The notes under the pieces: generated by a model
The model's database searches: none
The model's input: the letters and a program-made list of their open reading frames with translations, nothing else
What the model was told of the DNA's origin: nothing
In this document: piece by piece, positions 50,295 through 59,567 of the stretch
How the letters are laid out: every line of letters begins with the position of its first letter
How positions within the stretch are numbered: position 1 is the stretch's first letter
Made by a program: the position numbers and the translations under genes
Assembly (NCBI GenBank): GCA_002336805.1
Contig: DDEZ01000012.1
Location: forward strand, 569,594 to 633,593
Direction: 5' to 3'
DNA from: Bacteroidetes bacterium UBA1941
GTDB taxonomy: Bacteria; Bacteroidota; Bacteroidia; Chitinophagales; LD1
Length of the DNA: 64,000 nucleotides

Positions 50295-52884
50295 TCTTTA
50301 GGGTTAAAATCTGTGCTTCCAATTCCTTAATTCGCTTCTGTCTTTCATCCTCCTTTTTATACTTAGCATAATACATTTTCCAAAGTTGCTCTCTTATAAA
50401 AGGCTCTCCTATTATGCTTATCATTTTCGCAAATTCATTTTCCTTATTGATGAAATTATCTTTGGAGTTTAACTGCTGTATTACTTCTTCGATTTTTCTC
50501 CTCGCGAAATCCCCAATAAATCCATTTTCAAGAAAAAAGCTTTCAGCTAACAGATCATGAATATTCCCACCAAAGGTTTTAATTTTTTCTGATTCAATTT
50601 CAGGAATACCATTCGCTTTCAAGAAAAGGATATTAGCATCCGGTATATCCGAAAGGATTAAAGGTGAGTGTGTCACGAAGCAAAAATTAACACCAGCTAT
50701 ATAGTTCAACTCAACTTTCTTTAAACGCTTAATCAGATGGTCAACAAATGTCCTTTGCATTTCAGGATGAAAGTATAATTCAACTTCATCAAAAAGGACA
50801 TTCACAAAAGAGTATTTAATATCGGTTTTAATTCGTTCTACAGAGTTAATATTTATTAGATGATAGATTAATGAGCTGATAGTATGAATTCTCTGCTTTT
50901 CTCCTGAGCTTAACTTGTCAAAATTACTATTGTTATTTAATTCAATTTCGACTGAGAAGAAAGGAGGTGGGATTAGTTCTATTGTTCTGAGTTTGAGAAC
51001 TGGATAATTTTCCGAAATCACATTCTGAATAGCAATCGATAAATTATGTATTTCAATTGATTCATTTACATTATGATGTTTTAAATGCGGAAAGCGTAAA
51101 AAATTGATAGCTTGTTTTAACTTATTAGTAAGGTGACTATGGTCCCCGTCAAGTTTTTTGAGATATAGTTCAAATTTTTCTGCTTTAAATGTCCCAGATT
51201 CCTTGTCATAATAATCTTTATACTTATTGTATATCAATGAAATTTTTACAAGCTTTTTAAAGATATATTTATCAGCACAAACGATGATTTCATTTCGATT
51301 ATTGATATTAATATTGAAGTATTCATAAACCAGATCGATTATCTGTTTTTGATAATTTTCGGAAGGGAATTCGATCTTACCATATAACAATGCAACTTTG
51401 CTAACATCAAGTTTTAATTTCAGGGACTTTGCAAGTTTTCCATCTTCGGCAATCTCTCTAAACTCAGCATCTGGGTCTAAAAGATTGGCAAGAAGTCTAG
51501 AAGTCACTAAATAATTTTCCTTGTTAATATCAATATTCCCTTCATTTCGCATTGGATTGATTGCAATTGGAATTTGATAAGCATCGTTCTTGTGAAAAAG
51601 CGGATCAATCCATTTACCCAATTCTCTTGAATTCAGTGCGTAATGGGAATAGTTAATCGCAATTGTATAGAAAAAGGTGTTTAAGAATTTCTTATTTACT
51701 GTTACAGGTTGAGGATTTTGATAGGTATTATCTTGCTTTTCATACTTGTACAAAAAAACTTCCTTATCGTGAATTAGAAGTTTATAAATCGTATCAGTAT
51801 AGTAATATAGCTCGAAGTGGCACTTATCAAGTCTAACTACATCATTGGTATTGACAACTTTCTTACTCAAATTATTTATGCCAATGAAAAGAAGATCGAG
51901 TAAACTACTTTTCCCTGATCCATTTCTACCTACAATCGCCGACAAATTGACATTTAATGTGCTCTTTTCTTGCGCTATATTATAAAGCTTAACGTCCTTC
52001 TGGGAATTATATGTGACCTGTTCCGGGTTAGAAAAATCATAAGAATTATAGAACTGATACATAGTGTCAATTCTTAATACTTTGAGATATTTAGAAGACA
52101 TATTTTGTAATGGCCTTATTGCCAAAATCCTGAAATCAGTAGTTATATATGTTGGACTTCCTTCGCCCTGAATATATGAAAATAGTTCCGGGGACATTTC
52201 AAATTCATTATTTCCAAGACTTATAAAGTTATATGCTTGGGCAACCAATTCTCGATATATATTTCTCGGTGTATTAATTAGCAAGTTGTGATAATCGTTA
52301 TAATTGCTCGGGTACTCTTGCAGCTTTCTGTTCCCTATTAAAAAAGTAATTGTATTCTTATCCAAAGGCAGAAATAGGTTTGAGTTCACCCAGAATAAAA
52401 AAATGGTAAATGCGCCTAAATCAATACCATACCAATTATTTAACTGAGTAAACGTTTTTGCTGTTAATCCATTTTCGCCCTTATCAACAATATCAAAAAA
52501 CACCTTCCATATTTGCTTTTGGACTTCTTGTGATCTAACACCCATTATCTTAATTGAAAATGGAGATGGGCAACCTGTAAAGTTGATTTGATCAGAATAA
52601 AATGTATCACCTAATAATCTAAAAAGTATATTAATTCGCTTAATTCTTAAATCTGCTCTTGCCTTACTTTCATTGAGGCTTGCAAATATTTGTATAGGAT
52701 CGACACTTCTGACGTCATCATATTCTTTGTCAAGAATTTTCTCAATCCAGACGTTGCTTTCGAAGAATTCTTTATCAGCAGATAGTAATTCGAATAGCTT
52801 ACTTCCCGATATATCTTTGTGTATTGAGTAAAATTGGCTCATTAATAGAGCCAAACGGTTATATACTTCGTACCAATCTGTCAT
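50287..52884 (-). CDS. AAA/ABC-type ATPase of a Septu-like defence pair (long N-terminal extension)
   Basis: An 865-residue SMC/RecF-like ATPase. Walker A Gly319-Ser326 (GRNGSGKS), ABC signature near 658 (LSSGEKQ), Walker B ending Asp699-Glu700 (FVNVLFDEVE), and the switch His739 (FVTHSP). A ~318-residue segment precedes the ATP-binding core; it includes FLPLDKNTITFLIGNR at about 171-186, and I do not recognise a named domain in it. A short coiled coil ends the protein (RIKELEAQILTLK). PtuA-type ATPases usually begin close to Walker A, so this extension is unusual. It is the first gene of the unit with the HNH protein. The role, sensing infection and directing the nuclease, is inferred. Confidence 0.85.
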   Translation of the reverse strand: MTDWYEVYNRLALLMSQFYSIHKDISGSKLFELLSADKEFFESNVWIEKILDKEYDDVRSVDPIQIFASLNESKARADLRIKRINILFRLLGDTFYSDQINFTGCPSPFSIKIMGVRSQEVQKQIWKVFFDIVDKGENGLTAKTFTQLNNWYGIDLGAFTIFLFWVNSNLFLPLDKNTITFLIGNRKLQEYPSNYNDYHNLLINTPRNIYRELVAQAYNFISLGNNEFEMSPELFSYIQGEGSPTYITTDFRILAIRPLQNMSSKYLKVLRIDTMYQFYNSYDFSNPEQVTYNSQKDVKLYNIAQEKSTLNVNLSAIVGRNGSGKSSLLDLLFIGINNLSKKVVNTNDVVRLDKCHFELYYYTDTIYKLLIHDKEVFLYKYEKQDNTYQNPQPVTVNKKFLNTFFYTIAINYSHYALNSRELGKWIDPLFHKNDAYQIPIAINPMRNEGNIDINKENYLVTSRLLANLLDPDAEFREIAEDGKLAKSLKLKLDVSKVALLYGKIEFPSENYQKQIIDLVYEYFNININNRNEIIVCADKYIFKKLVKISLIYNKYKDYYDKESGTFKAEKFELYLKKLDGDHSHLTNKLKQAINFLRFPHLKHHNVNESIEIHNLSIAIQNVISENYPVLKLRTIELIPPPFFSVEIELNNNSNFDKLSSGEKQRIHTISSLIYHLININSVERIKTDIKYSFVNVLFDEVELYFHPEMQRTFVDHLIKRLKKVELNYIAGVNFCFVTHSPLILSDIPDANILFLKANGIPEIESEKIKTFGGNIHDLLAESFFLENGFIGDFARRKIEEVIQQLNSKDNFINKENEFAKMISIIGEPFIREQLWKMYYAKYKKEDERQKRIKELEAQILTLKNA

Positions 52885-53050
52885 ATTGATTTTCTGTTAA
52901 ACAATGTACAAATCCTAATTTACTTATTTGTATTTAAGTAGTTGCTATGTTATTATTCCTATTAGCTTACATCGATCTCATAATAACATACGGTAGATGA
53001 TACTTGGCAATCACCGGTGAAGTTAGTATTCGTCCTACTTGACCGCCACG

Positions 53051-53088
53051 TAATCCCCTTGCAGCATAAGATTGCAAGGGGATTTTAT
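53051..53088 (-). terminator. Intrinsic terminator of the metal-efflux operon
   Basis: AATCCCCTTGCA (53052-53063) pairs perfectly with TGCAAGGGGATT (53073-53084) around a 9-base loop. The 52885-53114 gap holds this hairpin and the right edge of the AT-rich island; no gene is seen. Confidence 0.85.
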
Positions 53089-53114
53089 TTATGCCCTATT
53101 CCATGGCCTCTCTC

Positions 53115-53483
53115 CTACTCTACCTGTACGGTGACTGTGTGATCGTTTAGCCGGTGGCGGGGATAGATAGTGATGGCACTGCGCCCCTGCACAGTGTGCT
53201 GATAGCTATCACGGGCCTGCACATAGATGATGTAGTGGTCCGGTGGCAGATCGCGAAAAAAAGCTTCGTGCAGGGCGGATAGATTACCGGCATATTCATA
53301 CTGCTCTATGCGCTCGTGGGGTAGGTAGACTGTGTCCTTTTTGAGATATACACTGCCGGTGGTGATGCCGGTAGCGCAATCTACCCTGACAGTCAGTGTG
53401 CCTGTGACTGTATCTTCCTGACAGGAGCTGAGTGTGAGGGACAGTCCGAGCAGGATAAATGCAACTCTGATCATACTATTCAT
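53115..53483 (-). CDS. Small lipoprotein at the end of the efflux operon
   Basis: A 122-residue predicted lipoprotein with lipobox LTLSSC (Cys at ~21). The mature part is beta-rich (TGTLTVRVDCATGITTG, then DTVYLPHERIEQYEY, then SAITIYPRHRLNDHTVTV) and resembles a small carboxypeptidase-regulatory or fibronectin-like fold. The ATG at 53483 overlaps the adaptor stop by 8 bases; a second Met three codons later (53474) is also possible. It is the last gene of the unit, directly before a terminator. No function is recognised; a link to metal handling is suggested only by position. Confidence 0.65.
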   Translation of the reverse strand: MNSMIRVAFILLGLSLTLSSCQEDTVTGTLTVRVDCATGITTGSVYLKKDTVYLPHERIEQYEYAGNLSALHEAFFRDLPPDHYIIYVQARDSYQHTVQGRSAITIYPRHRLNDHTVTVQVE

Positions 53484-54612
53484 CTGCGCTGTTTTTGAGT
53501 TTCATGAGTAATATGTAACTCCCTTTGGTCACTACCGGGGCGGTAAGAAGGCGCCCCGCATCCTGGCCGGTGATCTCTGTGATACTATCCTGCACGGCGC
53601 CTGCTTTGACCTCTGTCATCTCGTACTCGCGCTCGCCACGGGCTATGAAGACATACTGCTTATCATCATACGTCACGATGGCATCAGAAGGCACAGTGAC
53701 TGCATCACTGCTCTGCACCTCCAGCTCGGCATTCATATACATGCCGGGCAGCAGCGTATGGTCATACTGCTCAAAATGGCAGTGAACACGCAAGCTGCGA
53801 TCCTGCGTCAGGTCCTTGCCTATGAGAATGATCTTACAAGGATATTTTTTAGAAGGATCACTGTTGGTATAGGCTATCACTTTCTGGCCTACATATAGCT
53901 TACTCACATCTTTCTCAAAGACATTGAGGGCGAGGTGTATATCCTCAGGATTGACCAGCTCAAAGAGGATGTCTGCTGGGTTGACGTACTTGCCTATGTT
54001 CGCATTCACAGCAGACACATAGCCATCTATGGGCGAGGTCAGATTGATGCTGCGGGACAGATTGGCATCGGACAGGCGGTCAGGGTCCACACCTATGAGG
54101 CGGAGTTTCTCTGAGAGGGCTTTCACGAGTACTTTCTCTGTGGCATAGTCTGCCTGAGCCTGCTGGTACACTTTATCGCTTGAAGCTTTGGTCTTATTCA
54201 GCTCTTCCTGCCGCTCATATTCCTGCCGGGCATAGAGCAATTTTGCCTTGGCCGTGAGGTAGTCTTGCTGCAAGGAGATGTACTGAGGATCCTCCATCAC
54301 GGCTATGGTCTCGCCGCGGCGCAGGTGCATACCCGGCAGCAGTTGGGTAAATTTAAGATAGCCGCCCAATGGTGCACTGATGGAGACCATATTCTGCGGT
54401 GGCACGTCAATAGTACCATTGACACGTAGCAGGGAGGAGATAGGCTGCTGCCTGGCTTTGTCCGTCAGGATGCCTGCAGTCTTGTACTGCTCAGGTGTGA
54501 GAGTCACACGATTGCCATTGACTGCCGCTTCTTGCGCCCTGGGTGCTTGCTTAGGGCTACTGCACGAACCGAGCAACAGTGTGAGTATGATATATACGAT
54601 CGTCTTTTTCAT
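53476..54612 (-). CDS. RND efflux periplasmic adaptor (CzcB/CusB-like lipoprotein)
   Basis: A 378-residue membrane-fusion protein with lipobox LLLGSC. Order: a barrel-sandwich/lipoyl first half (VNGTIDVPPQNMVSISAPLGGYLKF), a helical hairpin rich in Gln, Lys and Glu (DYLTAKAKLLYARQEYERQEEL), the lipoyl return strand (LTSPIDGYVSAVNANIGKYV), then the beta-barrel domain (LALNVFEKDVSKLYVGQKVIAY) and the membrane-proximal end. It links the inner-membrane pump to the outer-membrane channel. It begins 8 bases after the pump-TolC fusion gene. Confidence 0.93.
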   Translation of the reverse strand: MKKTIVYIILTLLLGSCSSPKQAPRAQEAAVNGNRVTLTPEQYKTAGILTDKARQQPISSLLRVNGTIDVPPQNMVSISAPLGGYLKFTQLLPGMHLRRGETIAVMEDPQYISLQQDYLTAKAKLLYARQEYERQEELNKTKASSDKVYQQAQADYATEKVLVKALSEKLRLIGVDPDRLSDANLSRSINLTSPIDGYVSAVNANIGKYVNPADILFELVNPEDIHLALNVFEKDVSKLYVGQKVIAYTNSDPSKKYPCKIILIGKDLTQDRSLRVHCHFEQYDHTLLPGMYMNAELEVQSSDAVTVPSDAIVTYDDKQYVFIARGEREYEMTEVKAGAVQDSITEITGQDAGRLLTAPVVTKGSYILLMKLKNSADE

Positions 54613-54620
54613 TTTGCTTC

Positions 54621-57600
54621 TTATTGTTTTACGATATAGGAATTGATCTCCGCTATACTGTGGTTCATGTTTTTCACAGCCTCTATATAATCACTGCGGA
54701 TAGTGACGGACTGGCCTATGAGCAGTACCCACTCCAGGTAGTTGATATCGCCGCCATTGTACTGCCTGGTAGCAGTGGTAGAGATGAGGTCAGCATTTTT
54801 GAGTGCTGTGGTTTCATAGTACTGTACTGCGGCTGCATACCTATTGTACTGCGCCAGCGCCGTCTGGTAGGCCACCTGAAAACCCTGTCGCTGCACCTCA
54901 TACTCATTGGCAGCTATCATCTCATTGGCCCGGGCGGCGCGGATACGCGCCTGCAGCCAGCCTGAGAAGACAGGCAGCCCCAAGCCCACCTGGAAGGAAT
55001 GAAAACGAGGCACCGTATTGTAACTGACATTATCCGCGCCGGTGCCTTTCATACTCATAAGGTTGTAACCTATGGCAAGATCGGGCAGCAGGCGTGACCG
55101 CTCCAGGCGTGTAGCAGCCACAGCTACCTGCTGCTGCTGGCGGTAGTACTGTAAGGCCGGCAGCGCAGAGAAAGCTGCAGTATCAGTAGCGCCTGCGGGT
55201 TTCGCCCTGCGGGTCTGCGGGTCCGGCAGTAGCAGTGTGGTTGTATTGAGCAGTAGCTGAAACCGGAGCTGCTCCAGCTCTATATCCTGCTGTACCTGTG
55301 CGAGCTGCAGCGCTATCTGGCCGCGCTGGTTCTCTGCTGTGGCCTTCTCCAGTATATTGCTGGCTCCCCGGTCAAAGCGCTGCGTAGAAATACTCAGAAA
55401 ACGCGCAAAGAGGCTGTCATTCTGGAGCAGGAGCTGCTGCTTTTCCTGCAGGTATATCAGCGTGTAGTAGGCCTGAGACACCTGCCTGCGAAGGACCGTC
55501 TCCCGGATGCCGGTATTGAGCAGGCTATTCTTCCATTCCTCGGTGTAGAGCGCTTTTTGCCTGATGTAGACAGTAGGGAAATTTATAGTCTGGCCTATAC
55601 TGACTTTAGCATCGAGATAGGCGCTATTGATCTGCCCATATTCTGCTGAGACACTGGTGCCGGGTATCACAGCCGCAGAGCGGATCAGGCGGTGCTGGTA
55701 TTCGGCTTTGAGGCGTTCATTTTTTACGGAGAGGTTATTGCGCAGTGCTGAGTCTATGGCTGCCTGTAGACTGATGGTAGCCTGAGCGTGCAGCTGCTGC
55801 GTAGTAAAGAGTGAAAAGAGGATGACCGCTACAGTCACCGGCATGACCTTGCGGCCGGAGTCAGAACCCTGGCTGAACATGATATAGAGTATAGGTAAAA
55901 CAAATAGTGTGAGGAATGTGGCCACGAGCAGACCACCGATGACCACTGTAGCCAGTGGCCGCTGCACCTCGGCACCCTCGCCGGAGCTGAGTGCCATGGG
56001 CAGGAAGCCCAGCGAGGCGACAAAGGCTGTCATCAAGACCGGCCGCAGGCGTACTTTAGTACCTTCGGCTACGATGCGTATTACGTCAGTCTCACCCTCC
56101 TCGCGGCGGCGGTTAAACTCTGCAATGAGCACGATACCATTTAGCACGGCTACGCCGAAAAGCGCTATAAAACCGATGCCTGCAGAGATACTGAAAGGAA
56201 TACCACGTGTGGCCAATGCGAGGATGCCTCCTATAGCAGATAGCGGGATAGCTGAATAAATGAGCAACCCCTGCCTGATAGAGCCAAAGGCAAAATAGAG
56301 CAGCAGGAATATCAGCACGAGTGCTACCGGCACTGCTATCTGGAGCCTGCCCTTGGCCGCCTCCAGATTCTCAAAGGCACCACCGTAGGTGATGTAGTAA
56401 CCGGGAGGCAGCTTGATCTGCTGCTCCACTCTGGTGCGCAGCTCCCCTACCATACTCTGCACATCGCGCCCACGTACGTTGAATCCTACAATGATCCTTC
56501 TCTGCGAGTTTTCGCGCTGGATCTGGTTAGGCCCGTCTACTATCTCTACGCTGGCCAGGGTGCGCAGCGGTATCTGCGTGCCGGCAGGAGTGGCTATGAG
56601 CAGGTCCTGCACGTCTGTCAGGTGTTTGCGCTTGTCACCGGCTAGTCTCACTACGAGGTCAAAGCGTTTCTCGCCCTCATACACCGTACCGCTGCTCTCT
56701 CCGGCAAAGGCCGAATTGACCACACGATTTACACTGCTGATGGTGAGGCCATACTGCGCTATAGCCGCCCTATCATAGTGTATCACTATCTGCGGCATAC
56801 CGGTCACAGCCTCTACATAGAGCCCGCTGCTGCCCTGTACCATACCGGAGATATCCCCCAGTTTTCTGGCGTAGCGTGCCAGCGTGTCGAGATTTTCGCC
56901 AAAGATCTTGCAGACCACATCCTGCCGTGCACCTGATATCAGCTCATTGAAGCGCATGGCTACAGGATACTGGAATCCAAATCGCACACCCGGTACCTCT
57001 TCGAGCGTTTTGCTCATTTTGGCCTCCAGCTCATCATAAGTGTGGGCCGATGTCCACTGGCTACGGTCCTTGAGTATGATCATCATATCGGTAGCATCTA
57101 TCGGCATGGGATCTGTGGGCACCTCGCTGCTGCCGGTCTTGCCTACTATCTTTACGATCTCAGGAAATCGCGCCCGCAGCAGTGCAGATGCCTGCGATAC
57201 AGCAGCGATAGAGGTAGTGAGATTGCTACCTGGTAGTACCCGTGTCTCTACGGCAAAGTCTCCCTCTGGCAGCGTAGGTATGAACTCTCCACCCAACCGC
57301 GTGAGCACAAATACGGAAACTGCGAATAGTAGCAATACAGCTCCGATCACGACTACCTTGACGCGCAGCAGGCGTGATAGTGTGCGCTCATAGAGCAGCT
57401 CTATACGCTCCATCATGCGGTCAGAGAGGTTCTTTTTGTGCGCTACATTTTTGCTGAGGAAGAGAGCGCTCATCATAGGGATATAGGTAAGCGACAGAAT
57501 GAAGGCACCCAGCAAAGCGAAGGCTACGGTCTCTGCCATCGGCTTAAACATCTTGCCCTCTATGCCCTGCAGTGAGAAGATAGGCAGGTACACGATCAGG

Positions 57601-58973
57601 ATAATGATCTGGCCAAAGACGGCGCTATTCATCATACGCGATGCGGCGTGGTCTACTACGGTGTCCATCTCAGGCTGTGAGATGCGCGTGGCAGACTGAT
57701 AGCGCTGGCCCGAGACCATCTGGTGCATGACGGCCTCTACTATGATCACCGCCCCATCTACTATCAGGCCAAAGTCAAGGGCGCCGAGGCTCATAAGATT
57801 ACCACTGACGCCAAACAGGTTCATCATGATCACAGCAAAAAGCATGGCCAGCGGTATGACTGATGCCACCAGTATGCCGGCGCGGAAATTGCCCAGAAAC
57901 AGTACCAGTACAAAGACTACGATCAGCGCTCCCTCCATCAGGTTTTTGCTGACTGTATGAATGGAGTTATTGACCATCTTAGTCCGATCCAGAAAGGCAT
58001 CTATCACTACCCCCTCGGGCATCGTCCTTTGTATCTCGGCTATGCGTTTCTTTATGTTTTTGATCACTTCATTGCTATTGGCGCCTTTCAGCATCATGAC
58101 CACGGCACCTGACACCTGCTCTTCTCCATTGTAGGTCATAGCACCATAGCGTATGGCATGGCCATAGCGCACCTCTGCCACATCGCGTATCAGTAACGGC
58201 GTACCATCGGGCAGGTTTCGCACCACGATACTTTGTATATCAGCCAGCGACCCTACCAGGCCCTCGCTGCGTATGAATAGCACCGTGGGCCCTTTCTCTA
58301 TATAAGCACCGCCGGTATTCTGATTGTTCTTTTCCAATGCGGTGAAGACATCGCCGATGGTAATATGATGCGCCATCAGGCGGGCCGGGTCTACGGCTAT
58401 CTCATACTGTTTGAGCAGGCCGCCGAAACTGCTGACCTCAGCTACACCCTTGACCCCTATGAGCTGGCGGCGCACGATCCAGTCCTGTATGGTGCGCAGG
58501 TCCATCGCGCTGTATTTGCCTTCATAGCCTTTGGCAGGCCGCACTGTGTATTGATACACCTCTCCCAGACCTGTAGTGACGGGTGCCAATGCAGGTGTAC
58601 CCAGATCGCCGAGTTGCTTTTGTATCAACTGTAGCCGCTCTGATACCTGCTGGCGCGCCCAGTATACGTCTGTAGCATCGTCAAATACGATAGTGACCAC
58701 CGACAGGCCAAAGCGGGAAAAACTCCGTATCTGTTTGGTGCCGGGTATATTGTTATTGGCCTGCTCTATAGGAAAGGTGATGAGCCGCTCCACATCCGGA
58801 GCGCCCAGTGCAGGCACACTGGTGATGATCTGCACCTGATTGTCTGTAATGTCGGGCACTGCATCTATAGGCAGGCGGGTGACCTCGTAGGCGCCATATC
58901 CTATCAGCGCCAGTACCATGAGGCCTATGATCAGCTTGTGGCTGATCGAAAACCGGATTATTCTGTTGAGCAT
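54621..58973 (-). CDS. CzcA-type heavy-metal RND pump fused to a TolC-like outer-membrane domain
   Basis: A 1450-residue fusion. The start at 58973 (MLNRIIRFSISHKLIIGLM) replaces a longer frame to 59045. Residues ~1-1040 are an RND pump with twelve membrane helices and two large periplasmic loops. The TM4 motif DFGLIVDGAVIIVE (about 400-415) has the Asp-Asp-Glu set of divalent-cation (Zn/Co/Cd) CzcA-like pumps, unlike the Cu/Ag CusA type. After ~1050 a signal-peptide-like helix and ALQAAIDSALRNNLSVKNERL-type repeats form a TolC-like domain to the C terminus. Such fusions are known in Bacteroidota. Proton antiport drives metal ions from the periplasm to the outside. Confidence 0.93.
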   Translation of the reverse strand: MLNRIIRFSISHKLIIGLMVLALIGYGAYEVTRLPIDAVPDITDNQVQIITSVPALGAPDVERLITFPIEQANNNIPGTKQIRSFSRFGLSVVTIVFDDATDVYWARQQVSERLQLIQKQLGDLGTPALAPVTTGLGEVYQYTVRPAKGYEGKYSAMDLRTIQDWIVRRQLIGVKGVAEVSSFGGLLKQYEIAVDPARLMAHHITIGDVFTALEKNNQNTGGAYIEKGPTVLFIRSEGLVGSLADIQSIVVRNLPDGTPLLIRDVAEVRYGHAIRYGAMTYNGEEQVSGAVVMMLKGANSNEVIKNIKKRIAEIQRTMPEGVVIDAFLDRTKMVNNSIHTVSKNLMEGALIVVFVLVLFLGNFRAGILVASVIPLAMLFAVIMMNLFGVSGNLMSLGALDFGLIVDGAVIIVEAVMHQMVSGQRYQSATRISQPEMDTVVDHAASRMMNSAVFGQIIILIVYLPIFSLQGIEGKMFKPMAETVAFALLGAFILSLTYIPMMSALFLSKNVAHKKNLSDRMMERIELLYERTLSRLLRVKVVVIGAVLLLFAVSVFVLTRLGGEFIPTLPEGDFAVETRVLPGSNLTTSIAAVSQASALLRARFPEIVKIVGKTGSSEVPTDPMPIDATDMMIILKDRSQWTSAHTYDELEAKMSKTLEEVPGVRFGFQYPVAMRFNELISGARQDVVCKIFGENLDTLARYARKLGDISGMVQGSSGLYVEAVTGMPQIVIHYDRAAIAQYGLTISSVNRVVNSAFAGESSGTVYEGEKRFDLVVRLAGDKRKHLTDVQDLLIATPAGTQIPLRTLASVEIVDGPNQIQRENSQRRIIVGFNVRGRDVQSMVGELRTRVEQQIKLPPGYYITYGGAFENLEAAKGRLQIAVPVALVLIFLLLYFAFGSIRQGLLIYSAIPLSAIGGILALATRGIPFSISAGIGFIALFGVAVLNGIVLIAEFNRRREEGETDVIRIVAEGTKVRLRPVLMTAFVASLGFLPMALSSGEGAEVQRPLATVVIGGLLVATFLTLFVLPILYIMFSQGSDSGRKVMPVTVAVILFSLFTTQQLHAQATISLQAAIDSALRNNLSVKNERLKAEYQHRLIRSAAVIPGTSVSAEYGQINSAYLDAKVSIGQTINFPTVYIRQKALYTEEWKNSLLNTGIRETVLRRQVSQAYYTLIYLQEKQQLLLQNDSLFARFLSISTQRFDRGASNILEKATAENQRGQIALQLAQVQQDIELEQLRFQLLLNTTTLLLPDPQTRRAKPAGATDTAAFSALPALQYYRQQQQVAVAATRLERSRLLPDLAIGYNLMSMKGTGADNVSYNTVPRFHSFQVGLGLPVFSGWLQARIRAARANEMIAANEYEVQRQGFQVAYQTALAQYNRYAAAVQYYETTALKNADLISTTATRQYNGGDINYLEWVLLIGQSVTIRSDYIEAVKNMNHSIAEINSYIVKQ

Positions 58974-59048
58974 ACATAAGTTTAATACGTGAAATATCGC
59001 GCTCACTGGGCGGTGAGCACCTTCACCAGGCACAGCCTGGCACACATA

Positions 59049-59411
59049 TTAAACTGCAGGGGGGCCTCTGCGTGCTGCAGAGCAGAAGTACTGATCAGGA
59101 GGTGGCGAGGATGCTTTGAAAGCAAAACGAAAACCCTCAGGCGTGACAGGCGGCACCTCCTCCCACACCAGGCACTGGCAGAGTATAGCCAGGAGAGGCA
59201 GGTCGTGATCCACACGTATCTCGCTATGAGTAGAGGTATAGACGTGAGCTACATTGGCATAGGAGAAGAGATTGTGATCCTGATCCTCCTCGCCGGTGCG
59301 GCCATCCTCACCGGCTATCACTACCTCCTCTTCATGATGATGAGGCACAAGACTGTGTGCCATCAGTATCATGATAGCTGCACTCACCAATATGCCTGAG
59401 ATCCATCTCAT
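59049..59411 (-). CDS. Small His-rich exported protein heading the efflux operon
   Basis: A 120-residue protein. The start at 59411 (MRWISGILVSAAIMILMAHSLV) gives a signal/membrane segment. Right after it comes PHHHEEE, an acidic stretch (GEDGRTGEEDQDHN), and a later HSEIRVDHD with a CQC pair. This composition suits binding divalent metals in the periplasm, much like CzcI/CzcE or CusF accessory proteins, although the sequence matches none of them that I can recall. It lies 75 bases ahead of the pump gene on the same strand. A role as metal sensor or chaperone for the pump is inferred. The C terminus is Pro/Arg-rich. Confidence 0.7.
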   Translation of the reverse strand: MRWISGILVSAAIMILMAHSLVPHHHEEEVVIAGEDGRTGEEDQDHNLFSYANVAHVYTSTHSEIRVDHDLPLLAILCQCLVWEEVPPVTPEGFRFAFKASSPPPDQYFCSAARRGPPAV

Positions 59412-59567
59412 ATTACAAAAGTAAAAAAAATAAAGGTCTGATAAAAACACAGGGTCAACAGCCCTTCAATGACTCATCCATTTAGAGATAGTGTGGTCAT
59501 CTGCTGTGATTTCTTTACCTGTCAAACTTTTGTACCTTCCCGTCATACTAAACCCGAAGCGATCGCT

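Noticed and set aside
53020..53050. Right-hand attachment-site copy of the tmRNA 3' end
   Set aside because: CCTACTTGACCGCCAC looks faintly like the tmRNA end, but too few bases match to claim a direct repeat, and no integrase is present.
54621..58973. CusA-type Cu/Ag pump
   Set aside because: The TM4 motif has the Asp-Asp-Glu pattern of Zn/Co/Cd pumps, unlike the Ala/Met-rich motif of CusA.
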